From positions 3,599,001-3,663,000 of the forward strand of contig BSQZ01000036.1 in the NCBI GenBank assembly GCA_033239005.1: a stretch of 64,000 nucleotides of DNA, written 5' to 3'. The notes under the pieces are model-generated. The model worked only from the letters and a program-made list of their open reading frames with translations. It ran no database searches and was not told the origin of the DNA. Positions within the stretch are counted from its first letter, which is position 1; every line of letters starts with the position of its first letter. Position numbers and translations under genes: made by a program. Below, piece after piece: positions 13,200 through 24,040 of this stretch. Origin of the DNA: Lamellibrachia satsuma. Its lineage: Eukaryota > Annelida > Polychaeta > Sabellida > Siboglinidae.

Positions 13200-13610
13200 T
13201 TGATTTAACAATAGTTAACAAGATTGCCATTCAAGCCAAAACACCATGATAACATTCTGATGGCAAGTTCACAAGGAGACCATAAGTTTATCGAGAGTCG
13301 GACAGTTTTCTTCTATGTGTAACCCGCCCTTCAGATATATTTGTCAATTTTATTTTTAAACATATTTCACGCTGCTACCACTTACACAATTTTTTCTATA
13401 ATTTGTTCCATTTGTTTAGTGTACTCTGAGAATGAGTACTTTCTGATATCCAATCTACACCAATCCTTAACTAATGTTACCTCGTCCTCTAGTTCTACTA
13501 TCTTTCTTAGTGAGAAAACAAATTCAATCAATAATTTCATACCCATTCAATATTTTAACAAGCTTTTATTTCCTGGTAACCACCTTGCTCTATGGCGTTT
13601 TCTTCATAAT
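13200..13610 (-). mobile_element. CR1 3' end relic (copy A)
   Basis: Sequence related to the CR1 3' UTR and tail at 605-900 is present: AACAAGATTGCCATTC, the CATTTG/GTACTCTGAGAATGAG segment, and the C-terminal coding relic. It is diverged and full of stops. Confidence 0.6.
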
Positions 13611-14240
13611 TTAAGCCCGGCATACACGTCACGACGTGACAATTTGTCGCCGATGATTTGTTTGCGACGATTTGTCACGGAGGGGTCATACACGATGCGA
13701 CTGGCGACTGTGAGAGATTGATGCATGTACTCCTGTTGGTAGCGGCTGGAACTGCCGCCACTGCCCAGCGGAATTATGTGGAACTATTCGAAAATGGCGG
13801 GTTTGTCTGCTCATCAATGGAGAGCTCTAACTTTGAGCTGCGCGTATGTCATCATCCGGCGTCGTTGGAGTCGTCGGCAGAGAAGAGAACGTCACCGTTC
13901 ATGCTGGACCAAGCAGTGGTTGTTAAGGCATGACGAGAAATGGGCCTTTAATAACCTAGTGCGAGAGTTCACCATGAACGACGACGTTTCGTTTCGTTTC
14001 GTGAGCCACTCACGATAGACGTGGAGGTATTCCAGTACATCGTAGACCTGGTACATCCTGCTATTTACTGTTTTTATTCTGATTTAGCATAATATAACCA
14101 AGGCCTCTCTTGCCACAAATCTATTAGTTTCTCTTCTTGATCGACCTGCCAAGCGGTGCTTGCAACCTGCGCCATTTTCTCCATGGGTTTTAGGGACAGT
14201 CCCATGACTTCTAGGAAGCTCCTGATTGGCTCAACACATT
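13611..14240. mobile_element. PIF/Harbinger remnant with MADF-like companion (copy A)
   Basis: On the plus strand, 13,776-14,018 encodes CWTKQWLLRHDEKWAFNNLV followed by REFTMNDD. This resembles the N-terminus of PIF/Harbinger transposases, just before the catalytic domain. On the minus strand, about 14,185-14,074 encodes WQVDQEEKLIDLWQERPWLY, the start of a MADF/Myb-like domain; such proteins accompany Harbinger transposases. Both are truncated. The left edge may be the AAGCCCGGCATACACG sequence near 13,612. No matching right terminal repeat was found. Confidence 0.55.
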
Positions 14241-14257
14241 TCGGAAGACAAAAAAAT

Positions 14258-14258
<1 letters not shown>

Positions 14259-14290
<32 letters not shown>

Positions 14291-14312
14291 CGTGCGTGCG
14301 TGTGTGCGTGTG
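14259..14312. repeat. (TG)n microsatellite (copy A)
   Basis: A TG/CG dinucleotide run. The matching run in copy B has a different length and more GC steps, as expected of a fast-changing locus. Confidence 0.9.
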
Positions 14313-15039
14313 ATGTGATATATATTGGCTTACCCATATATATAATGTACGTATGTCGTGATTTTATCTGTAGTAGTATTGACAAATTATGTATTGGCAG
14401 TTGTTAATAAATGTGGCAAAGAAATTCTGGCAGTTTTCAATCTATCTGGTACTGTGTTGTTGCACCACGTGTCTCCGACCTGCCGTAAACTTAGGAAGAT
14501 CGGCGAACGCGTTCCAACACAAAGGCAGACCACGATATCCAACAGGATTTCCCAGTTAGAATCGTCATTTCTGCCCACGGAGCCCACTTGCACATTTTGC
14601 ATGCACAGGTGGTTCGGCCCATGCGAACGAAAACACTTCACAGTTCACCGGTCGCGACGTTGGTTGGTTCGGCCCATAGGCCGAACTCGTTATGGGCCGA
14701 AACATCCGACACCCCTGACAGCCACCGAAGGGGTTCAGGGCGATATTAGGAACTATTATGAAATTGTTACAAATTCAAGTACACGGCGGAGTAGTTTGGA
14801 GTTCTTTGTTAAAACGTAGATACTAAAGAAGATATGGGTACTTGAATTAGACATATCATAATTTGTATGTATTTGGATATTTCAATGTTTGCTTACGAAA
14901 AAACGAGTTCTTTGTTACGACAAGTTCAACTTACAAAAAATAATGATACATATCCTGCAAATCATAACGATTACAACATTTTAATTCATATGTGATTAAT
15001 TACATCGCCGCCTACAGATTATAAATTGTACAAATAGTT

Positions 15040-15340
15040 ACTATTTAGGCAAAGTCAATCGCCATAAAAAAGTATCTGGCTTTTTCTGTTGTATAGGCGA
15101 AGGACTCGCTCGTCAAAAACGTATGCATTTTCATGAAACGTGAAACCTTACAAAAATGCAATAAACAGAACAATAAACACGTATTTCATGTCTGTATGCA
15201 TTCTTACATGTATATCACTAAAGTTACCTGATAATAACGATATAAAAGTGTGAGAACGCATGTGCTCTAAACAGTTGACAGATAACCGGATGTTGTGTGA
15301 GCGCGATTACAAAACGAGAATCTCGTACATTAATATAAGG
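15040..15340 (+). repeat. Dispersed repeat (copy A), inverted partner of 7690-8010
   Basis: It matches the reverse complement of 7690-8010 over roughly 300 bp, with small indels. It lies about 1.2 kb upstream of BAF-like gene 2. Confidence 0.6.
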
Positions 15341-15632
15341 TCACGCTAACAATTCCTGTCTGTTGGCCCACTCTGGCCTCATTCTACACGCGGCCACCAC
15401 CACCCGATACGAGATCGCGTTAGACGATGTGACACAAAAGCAACATCACGTGCACAGTATGGCGGATATTTATTAAATATTTTCTATGTGACCGATAAAT
15501 GTACTCATAAATAATTATTTGGAGCACATTTCTTCTGCTTCTTGTCGCCCAAGTGTCGGTTGTATGTCGCGGAATACACACGTGAAACGGTTAGTGCGTA
15601 TCGATTTTAAAACTTAACTTAAAAGTTATTAG

Positions 15633-15656
15633 TTCCGTAGCCATTTGGCTACGGAA
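15633..15656. repeat. Perfect hairpin, 10 bp stem (copy A)
   Basis: TTCCGTAGCC and GGCTACGGAA are perfectly complementary around an ATTT loop. The same hairpin is intact in copy B. Confidence 0.7.
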
Positions 15657-15875
15657 AGCCAAAATGAGCGCATACGTTTTCTACGGACGGGACTTCCGCC
15701 CCTATGTAAATAATGGGGCGGACGATTCTGCCTAGTTATTATGGAGCAATTAAACGAGTGCATGTAAAACCTACCGAGAGGGCAGAGCGTAACACTGTAA
15801 ACATCAAGTACGCATGACAGCTCTGAGATTGCTTCCTGTGTTTGAAGCCGATAAATAGGACATCATCGGCAATTC

Positions 15876-16020
15876 TCGCGCATTTCCCCGCGTTTCTACA
15901 CACTCGCCATTTTCACAATGTTTTTCTCGTTTCTTCAAATCTTCCGTTTTCTCCATTTTTCCCGTTTCTACAAACTCGCCGTTTTTTACATTTACCCGCG
16001 TTTCTGCAAACTCGCCGTTG
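15876..16020. repeat. Degenerate repeats upstream of BAF-like gene 2
   Basis: Imperfect units of about 40 bp with the pattern CGCGTTTCTACAAACTCGCC then GTTTT occur four times. Copy B has the same array with a few substitutions. It could be a degenerate minisatellite or a regulatory array; I cannot tell which. Confidence 0.5.
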
Positions 16021-16356
16021 ACTTGACGTTGGATTGCGCCACCTGTATGTCAAGATTGACATGAATATGCACCTAAACGATAACGTAATCGAACAGCGCG
16101 TGTTCGATTCCCGTCTATTGCATCTTTTAAGCTGTAATTATAAAGTCACGCAAACATTTTAAAATTAAAATATACATCATGCCATTAGCACAATAATTGC
16201 AGAAAACGGCGAGTTCGTGGAAACGCAAGACTCTACCCCGCCAAAAGAAACGCTACACCACGTAGATCGGCGGAAACCGCGAGAAATGCGCGAGATATTC
16301 ATATATCTCTCTATAAAGATTAGTGATGTGACGGAAAACGCAACAATAACGTTCAA

Positions 16357-16559
16357 TGACGTCATGTGACCCCGTCACTGTTGCCACGCCAACCACCAGT
16401 TGGCGAAACGCTTCTTTCAAACGGCGTCGTTTTCCGTTGGCTCCGATCTCAGGGTGGCATCAGAGATCGTCGCAGCATAACATCAAATCTGCTTCACCAA
16501 CAAGAGCCAGCGGCTTTAAAAAGAACGCGTAGTAACAGCACAAACTATCTCCAACAATC
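16357..16559 (+). promoter_or_regulatory. Proximal promoter of BAF-like gene 2 with CRE
   Basis: TGACGTCA lies at 16,357-16,364. The same ordered blocks as gene 1 follow: CACCAGTTGGCGAAACG, then TTTCAAACGGCGTC and TTTTCCG, then GGCTCCGATCTC, then GATCGTCGCAGC before the start codon. Confidence 0.6.
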
Positions 16560-17256
16560 ATGGCAAAATCAAAGAAGAGTAACAAAGATATCGTCTTCGC
16601 AAATTCGATGAAATCAAAGCGTTTTGTAAGGGAAAAGATCAGTGGCAAGACCGTCGAAGCCGTGGGTGGGATCAACGGCGTCCTGGGAAGGAGGCTTAAC
16701 GAGGCTGGCGTCGGCTCCGCGATTAAACTCAGCTGCAAAATGCGTGGAATGACGAAGCGCAAATACCTGCGTTACATGATGAAGGTATTAAGTTCTACGC
16801 TTCTTCTGGAGCCAATGGTCCAACTCCGGTTGACCAGTAAATGCTTTAAATGATGACCTATTCTAGAAATGAAATTATAAAAAGTTATTCGTATAGGAAA
16901 AGTATTATTCTAAAACGTTTACAGTTCGCCCCGGCTTTTGTTGTCGTTGTTAGAAAATCAATATTAAGTCGTTAAAATATACAGCAGTAACGAACATAAT
17001 ACAACTACTACAAATGTCCATATTAAACATAGTGAAAGATCGTAAATAACGTAATGTCAATTTCTTCATAATAGTTGTTTTAATTTTATATGTTTAAAAA
17101 TAAAATTATATATTTTACTTAAATGACGATAACCTGGTATTTCTGTTTTGTTTGCAGAAGTCCGGTGCAAACGTTCGGTACGCCATGGACAGCTACGTCT
17201 CCCTTAAATCGCACTGCAACAAAGTAAAGGACTGCAAGTGCGGAGGGCGACGCTAG
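16560..17256 (+). CDS. BAF-like protein 2 (barrier-to-autointegration factor family), two exons
   Basis: Exon 1 is 16,560-16,784 and exon 2 is 17,158-17,256; the intron is phase 0 at the same codon as in the other copies. The 107 aa product has a basic N-terminus (MAKSKKSNKDIVF), an HhH-type segment at residues 29-46 (GKTVEAVGGINGVLGRRL), and exon 2 starting KSGANVRYAMDSYVSLKSHC, whose GAN matches GAN in human BAF. The tail is DCKCGGRR. The likely role is binding and bridging double-stranded DNA as a small dimer, inferred from the family only. It differs from copy 3 by a single residue (Lys6 here, Arg6 there). It lies in copy A of the segmental duplication and is intact, with good splice sites and no frame damage. 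Confidence 0.75.
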
Positions 17257-17321
17257 TCTGCCACTGCCTCTTCCGCATGCCTCGTGTGACCTTTGACATC
17301 TGCGTGGGGAAAGACGTGGTG

Positions 17322-17336
17322 TGACGTCAACAATCG
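17322..17336 (+). promoter_or_regulatory. Conserved 3' flanking element, BAF-like gene 2
   Basis: TGACGTCAACAATCG, identical to the element after genes 1 and 3, lies 66 bp beyond the stop and is followed by CCTCGCGAC. Confidence 0.45.
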
Positions 17337-17636
17337 ACCGAACTGCCTCGCGACCGAGTTAACGTCGGTATAAATTCTGAGGCGAAGGCGCGCCCTGAAG
17401 AGACTCCGAATCCGAAACGCTGAAAAAGAAGACGAAACTGTAAACTCAACCTCCTAAATGTCACCATGACAAAGAGAAATGATTGCTTACTGTAGAAAGT
17501 TGTTTAAAACCAACTGCAAGCATGCCACCAAGATAAAAGGAACTGTGCGTCTGGATATTCTACTACATTCATGGAAGTTCTATTAACGAACCACCAACGA
17601 CAGACTCGAAGCGACAAATGACGTAATTGTAAATCA

Positions 17637-17642
17637 ATTAAA
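17637..17642 (+). promoter_or_regulatory. Putative poly(A) signal, BAF-like gene 2
   Basis: ATTAAA occurs in the same TCAATTAAACA context as downstream of gene 1. A TG/T-rich stretch follows within 40 bp. Confidence 0.45.
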
Positions 17643-17699
17643 CAGCGAATTGAATGACGAGTCCTGCTTGTTTCATTATTTCGATATTTTTTAAACCTT

Positions 17700-18949
17700 T
17701 GTCCCGTAATCGTGTCAGAATGAAGCAGACATTTAAACCAGGAAAACCTTCATTTGATGAATAATTGTTTTATGAGATCGTGACACACTTGACTAAAGCA
17801 CAACATTTTGCACATACGTTGGTTAGGTGTTTTCTTTCCGGGCTGGGTAAGACCATCAAGGGCGGCAGGTGGGAACCTCTCTGGACGACCCTACATTTGT
17901 TTTATCTATAAACCAATTGTTTTTATATTAGTAAATTAAATTCTAACAAAATAGTGTTTGCAATTGAATTTCACATGTATAATTTTATGGGCTTCCTAAA
18001 AACATTGTGCCGCAAATTCTCTAAGGTAAGGTTTTCCCCTATCTGGCACACATCAAAATGGAAAACATCAAAATGGCGGTCTAGCGACCATCTTGGATTT
18101 TAAATAAATTAGACGTGACCTTTGACCTTCACTTGACTTAGGTCACCCTGCCCGGTCTCCCCTCCATAAAATGTTCTTAGGACCTAAGCAACATGAGTGC
18201 AAATTTTGTTGTTTTATTGGAATTTTGACACCCGACTCTATGTAACGCGCCATAACGCTGGACCAAACCCCCGCTGAAATTTTTCTGCACTCGATAACTA
18301 CCCCACGCCATCGTATAATCATTCACTCGTGCTAGGGGACCATTAAAATATGTAACGTTGTTTTATTGGAATTTTGACACCTCGACTCTATGTAACGCGC
18401 CATAACGCTGGACCAAACCCCCGCTGAAACACTCAATAACTACCCCCCGCATGATCAATGGACAGGCCCAAAATGTCACTGTAAAACCAAGCAGAAGTCA
18501 GAACGCGCATGCTTCGTGAACCGACCTGAATTGGGATACTGAACGTACGTTACGTTGGTATACTTTGGTCTCGAATAGACAATGGCATGCGCCGTAGTGG
18601 TCAACTCTTTGTTATGCATTGTCAGTGCCTGGTGTGGCTCAATATTCCCACTCTGGCATGGCAGTCGCTGCCGCACTGACTGCCAGTGGAGGTAGTAGGC
18701 TGAGACGGTGCAGAGTTTTCAGACCTCTGTTTTCAGTGGTCCCTCTCTTATCAGCCAGGTGTGTGGATCGTTTCTCTTCTCCTCTTCTGATGCTATTCTG
18801 AAAAGTCAGCCTCCGATAGCCTGTATCATCGGCGGCCGTCTCTCAGCTGTTTGCGTCGGTGACTGCGGTCTTCAAGTCACGCTTGCAAGTGTCTGTATAA
18901 CGTAGATATGGACGGCCAATAGACCGCGTCTCAGTGACAAGTACATCAT
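17700..18949. other. 3' flank in copy A, no gene seen
   Basis: No coding region is supported. A block containing TTTTATTGGAATTTTGACAC followed by CTCTATGTAACGCGC occurs twice (about 18,212-18,290 and 18,359-18,440), a local duplication of about 147 bp. Copy B has one clear copy of it. Confidence 0.5.
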
Positions 18950-19113
18950 ATTGTTGATTTTTATGTTTTATTTTCATTTACAATGGTCTCTTTTTTTTAC
19001 CGAATTTAAGATCTTCCATGTTCCCTTTGTGTCATTGCAGTGTTTTTCCAGTAAATTACAGTAGTACTCTTTTCGCATAGCGTAAAATGTTTGTCAACTT
19101 GTGTTTTATAGAT

Positions 19114-19611
19114 TTATTCTCGGCATGCATTGTTTATATTTAATATATTTTTATACAGATTGTTCTTCTTTTTACACGCATTTGCCAAACCTTTAGTAAA
19201 CCATGGCCTATTTTCTAATTTATTTCTGAGGCACATCTTTCTTAACAGGCAATGCATGCTATAATATAATTCATTGAATGTATTAACAAACCCTTCGTAG
19301 CTCTTATTAACATCATTCAGTTTCCTGATAAGATCCCTGTCTTGAACAGATAGTGCGGCACCAAATGCCTCTATTCTTTCCACTCGCGTATCATGCACGT
19401 ATTTAAAACATTTTTCTTTTGGCCAATCATTATCTATATAATTGCATAATGCAAAAACAGGTAGATGATTACTGACATATGTGACCATCAGTCCTCTGCT
19501 AATATCATTAACTACTTTATTTGTAAAAAATATTTTGAAATAATGTAGTACTAACATAAGAAATTCGACTATTCGAAGTGTTCTGCACACTTGTAACATG
19601 GTCAGTATCAT
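19114..19611 (-). mobile_element. LINE endonuclease fragment (copy B)
   Basis: This is the duplicated 5' part of the LINE at 9109-12,990. It is less damaged here, with an open frame of 165 codons. It includes VTYVSNHLPVFALCNY, the C-terminal signature region of the exonuclease-endonuclease-phosphatase fold (SDHxP-like, with D replaced by N), then ENRPWFTKGLANACKKKNN. Confidence 0.75.
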
Positions 19612-19917
19612 GATGAGAGCAATTCAAGGAAATGGCTGTCACTACTTGTTCAACCAGCATTGACGGGTGCACAACCAATTAAGGTCAAGTGCCTGTGTGT
19701 AGGCCTACAATCAGCATTCTTATGAAAGTACTGGCTAACGTAGCAACTGATAAATACACGTGTCAGTAGGTCGACATGCCAGGGGTACCGTAGTTTCGCT
19801 GATTCGGCTCTCGGTAGCCTTCGTGAACTCTCCGAGAATAGAGCCTGCCCGTATTTTGACTGTTACCGTGACTGATCTTATTGTTTTATTCTGACGCGAT
19901 TCTCCAGGTCAGTTGAT

Positions 19918-20325
19918 TTAACAATAGTTAACAAGATTGCCATTCAAGCCAAAACACCATGATAACATTCTGATGGCAAGTTCACAAGGAGACCATAAGT
20001 TTATCGAGGGTCGGACAGTTTTCTTCTATGTGTAACCCGCCCTTCAGATATATTTGTCAATTTTATTTTTAAACATATTTCACGCTGCTACCACTTACAC
20101 AATTTTTTCTATAATTTGTTCCATTTGTTTAGTGTACTCTGAGAATGAGTACTTTCTGATATCCAATCTACATCAATCCTTAACTAATGTTACCTCGTCC
20201 TCTAGTTCTACTATCTTTCTTAAGTGAGAAAACAAATTCAATCAATAATTTCATACCCATTCAATATTTTAACAAGCTTTTATTTCCTGGTAACCACCTT
20301 GCTCTATGGCGTTTTCTTCATAATT
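19918..20325 (-). mobile_element. CR1 3' end relic (copy B)
   Basis: Duplicate of 13,200-13,610 with the same CR1 tail features. Confidence 0.6.
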
Positions 20326-20950
20326 TAAGCCCGGCATACACGTCACGACGTGACAATTTGTCGCCGATGATTTGTTTGCGACGATTTGTCACGGAGGGGT
20401 CATACACGATGCGACTGGCGACTGCGAGAGATTGATGCATGTACTCCTTTTGGTAGCGGCTGGAACTGCCGCCACTGCCCAGCGGAATTATGTGGAACTA
20501 TTCGAAAATGGCGGGTTTGTCTGCTCATCAATGGAGAGCTCTAACTTTGAGCTGCGCGTATGTCATCATCCGGCGTCGTTGGAGTCGTCGGCAGAGAAGA
20601 GAACGTCATCGTTCATGCTGGACCAAGCAGTGGTTGTTAAGGCATGACGAGAAATGGGCCTTTAATAACCTAGTGCGAGAGTTCACCATGAACGACGACG
20701 TTTCGTTTCGTTTCGTGAGCTACTCACGATAGACGTGGAGGTATTCCAGTACATCGTAGACCTGGTACATCCTGCCATTTACTGTTTTTTTCTGATTTAG
20801 CATAATATAACCAAGGCCTCTCTTGCCACAAATCTATTAGTTTCTCTTCTTGATCAACCTGCCAAGCGGTGCTTGCAACCTGCGCCATTTTCTCCATGGG
20901 TTTTATGGACAGTCCCATGACTTCTAGGAAGCTCCTGATTGGCTCAACAC
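20326..20950. mobile_element. PIF/Harbinger remnant with MADF-like companion (copy B)
   Basis: Duplicate of 13,611-14,240. The transposase N-terminal frame is at 20,490-20,732 (+). The MADF-like frame is at 20,918-20,724 (-) and here runs on past YYAKSE, because copy B lacks the stop found there in copy A. Confidence 0.55.
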
Positions 20951-20969
20951 ATTTCGGAAGACAAAAAAA

Positions 20970-21024
20970 TGTGCGTGTGTGTGTGCGTGCGTGCGAGCGT
21001 GCGCGCGCGCGTGCGTGTGTGTGA
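20970..21024. repeat. (TG)n/(CG)n microsatellite (copy B)
   Basis: Counterpart of 14,259-14,312, with a GCGCGCGC interruption. Confidence 0.9.
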
Positions 21025-21749
21025 TGTGATATATATTGGCTTACTCATATAATGTACGTATGTCATGATTTTATCTGTAGTAGTATTGACAAATTATGTA
21101 TTGGCAGTTGTTAATAAATGTGGCAAAGAAATTCGGCAGTTTTCAATCTATCTGGTACTGTGTTGTTGCACCGCGTGTCTCCGACCTGCCGTAAACTTAG
21201 GAAGATCGGCGAACGCGTTCCAACACAAAGGCAGACCACGATATCCAACAGGATTTCCCAGTTAGAATCGTCATTTCTGCCCACGGAGCCCACTTGCACC
21301 TTTTGCATGCACAGGTGGTTCGGCCCATGCGAACGAAAACACTTCACAGTTCACCGGTCGCGACGTTGGTTGGTTCGGCCCATAGGCCGAACTCGTTATG
21401 GGCCGAAACATCCGACACCCCTGACAGCCACCGAAGGGGTTCAGGGCGATATTAGGAACTATTATGAAATTGTTACAAATTCAAGTACACGGAGGAGTAG
21501 TTTGGAGTTCTTTGTTAAAACGTAGATACTAAAGAAGATATGGGTACTTGAATTAGACATATCATAATTTGTATATTTAGATATTTCAATGTTTGCTTAC
21601 GAAAAAACGAGTTCTTTGTTACGACAAGTTCAACTTACAAAAAATAATGATACATATCCTGCAAATCATAACGATTACAACATTTTAATTCATATGTGAT
21701 TAATTACATCGCCGCCTACAGATTATAAATTGTACAAATAGTTACTATT

Positions 21750-22040
21750 TAGGCAAAGTCAATCGCCATAAAAAAGTATCTGGCTTTTTCTGTTGTATAG
21801 GCGAAGGACTCGCTCGTCAAAAACGTATGCATTTTCATGAAACGTGAAACCTTACAAAAATGCAATAAACAGAACAATAAACACGTATTTCATGTCTGTA
21901 TGCATTCTTACATGTATATCACTAAAGTTACCTGATAATAACGATATAAAAGTGTGAGAACGCATGTGCTCTAAACAGTTGACAGATAACCGGATGTTGT
22001 GTGAGCGCGATTACAAAACGAGAATCTCGTACATTAATAT
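21750..22040 (+). repeat. Dispersed repeat (copy B)
   Basis: Duplicate of 15,040-15,340 and inverted partner of 7690-8010. Confidence 0.6.
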
Positions 22041-22336
22041 AAGGTCACGCTAACAATTCCTGTCTGTTGGCCCACTCTGGCCTCATTCTACACGCGGCCA
22101 CCACCACCCGATACGAGATCGCGTTAGACGATGTAACACAAAAGCAACATCACGTGCACAGTATGGCGGATATTTATTAAATATTTTCTATGTGACCGAT
22201 AAATGTACTCATAAATAATTATTTGGAGCACATTTCTTCTGCTTCTTGTCGCCCAAGTGTCGGTTGTATGTCGCGGAATACACACGTGAAACGGTTAGTG
22301 CGTATCGATTTTAAAACTTAACTTAAAAGTTATTAG

Positions 22337-22360
22337 TTCCGTAGCCATTTGGCTACGGAA
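22337..22360. repeat. Perfect hairpin, 10 bp stem (copy B)
   Basis: Same stem and loop as at 15,633-15,656, with no change. Confidence 0.7.
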
Positions 22361-22579
22361 AGCCAAAATGAGCGCATACGTTTTCTACGGACGGGACTTC
22401 CGCCCCTATGTAAATAATGGGGCGAACGATTCTGCCTAGTTATTATGGAGCAATTAAACGAGTGCATGTAAAACCTACCGAGAGGGCAGAGCGTAACACT
22501 GTAAACATCAAGTACGCATGACAGCTCTGAGATTGCTTCCTGTGTTTGAAGCCGATAAATAGGACATCATCGGCAATTC

Positions 22580-22725
22580 TCGCGCATTTTCCCGCGTTTC
22601 TACACACTCGCCGTTTTCACAATGTTTTTCTCGTTTCTACAAATCTTCCGTTTTCTCCATTTTTCCCGTTTCTACAAACTCGCCGTTTTTTCCATTTACC
22701 CGCGTTTCTGCAAACTCGACGTTGA
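22580..22725. repeat. Degenerate repeats upstream of BAF-like gene 3
   Basis: Duplicate of the array at 15,876-16,020, with a few substitutions. Confidence 0.5.
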
Positions 22726-23060
22726 CTTGACGTTGGATTGCGCCACCTGTATGTCAAGATTGACATGAATATGCACCTAAACGATAACGTAATCGAACAG
22801 CGCGTGTTCGATTCCCGTCTATTGCATCTTTTAAGCTGTAATTATAAAGTCACGCAAACATTTTAAAATTAAAATATACATCATGCCATTAGCACAATAA
22901 TTGCAGAAAACGGCGAGTTCGTGGAAACGCAAGACGCTACCCCGCCAAAAGAAACGCTACACCACGTAGATCGGCGGAAACCGCGAGAAATGCGCGAGAT
23001 ATTCATATATCTCTCTATAAAGATTAGTGATGTGACGGAAAACGCAACAATAACGTTCAA

Positions 23061-23263
23061 TGACGTCATGTGACCCCGTCACTGTTGCCACGCCAACCAC
23101 CAGTTGGCGAAACGCTTCTTTCAAACGGCGTCGTTTTCCGTTGGCTCCGATCTCAGGGTGGCATCAGAGATCGTCGCAGCATAACATCAAATCTGCTTCA
23201 CCAACAAGAGCCAGCGGCTTTAAAAAGAACGCGTAGTAACAGCACAAACTATCTCCAACAATC
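23061..23263 (+). promoter_or_regulatory. Proximal promoter of BAF-like gene 3 with CRE
   Basis: TGACGTCA lies at 23,061-23,068, followed by the same blocks as in gene 2. Confidence 0.6.
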
Positions 23264-23960
23264 ATGGCAAAATCAAAGAGGAGTAACAAAGATATCGTCT
23301 TCGCAAATTCGATGAAATCAAAGCGTTTTGTAAGGGAAAAGATCAGTGGCAAGACCGTCGAAGCCGTGGGTGGGATCAACGGCGTCCTGGGAAGGAGGCT
23401 TAACGAGGCTGGCGTCGGCTCCGCGATTAAACTCAGCTGCAAAATGCGTGGAATGACGAAGCGCAAATACCTGCGTTACATGATGAAGGTATTAAGTTCT
23501 ACGCTTCTTCTGGAGCCAATGGTCCTACTCCGGTTGACCAGAAAATGCTTTAAATGATGACCTATTCTAGAAATGAAATTATAAGAAGTTATTCGTATAG
23601 GACAAGTATTATTCTAAAACGTTTACAGTTCGCCCCGGCTTTTATTGTCGTTGTTAGAAAATCAATATTAAGTCGTTAAAATATACAGCAGTAACGAACA
23701 TAATACAGCTACTACAAATGTCCATATTAAACATAGTGAAAGATCGTAAATAACGTAATGTCAATTTCTTCATAATAGTTGTTTTAATTTTATATGTTTA
23801 AAAATAAAATTATATATTTTACTTAAATGACGATAACCTGGTCTTTCTGTTTTGTTTGCAGAAGTCCGGTGCAAACGTTCGGTACGCCATGGACAGCTAC
23901 GTCTCCCTTAAATCGCACTGCAACAAAGTAAAGGACTGCAAGTGCGGAGGGCGACGCTAG
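23264..23960 (+). CDS. BAF-like protein 3 (barrier-to-autointegration factor family), two exons
   Basis: Exon 1 is 23,264-23,488 and exon 2 is 23,862-23,960; 107 aa. The protein equals copy 2 except Arg6 for Lys6. Promoter, intron and 3' flank are nearly identical to copy 2, because both lie in the segmental duplication. No disabling change is visible, so both may be expressed, or they may be two alleles placed in tandem by assembly. The proposed function is the same as for copy 2: small HhH-type DNA-binding protein, by family resemblance only. Confidence 0.75.
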
Positions 23961-24025
23961 TCTGCCACTGCCTCTTCCGCATGCCTCGTGTGACTTTTGA
24001 CATCTGCGTGGGGAAAGACGTGGTG

Positions 24026-24040
24026 TGACGTCAACAATCG
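24026..24040 (+). promoter_or_regulatory. Conserved 3' flanking element, BAF-like gene 3
   Basis: TGACGTCAACAATCG again, 66 bp after the stop. Confidence 0.45.

Larger units (their letters stand above)
12222..18949. repeat. Segmental tandem duplication, copy A
   Basis: This 6.7 kb block is repeated directly and almost base for base at 18,950-25,562. The unit starts inside the minus-strand LINE at TTGTTGATTTTTATG and ends near GTGACAAGTACAT. It carries LINE and CR1 fragments, a Harbinger remnant, and one whole BAF-like gene with promoter and 3' flank. Copy A keeps an approximately 85 bp stretch (about 18,005-18,090) that copy B lacks. Confidence 0.95.
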
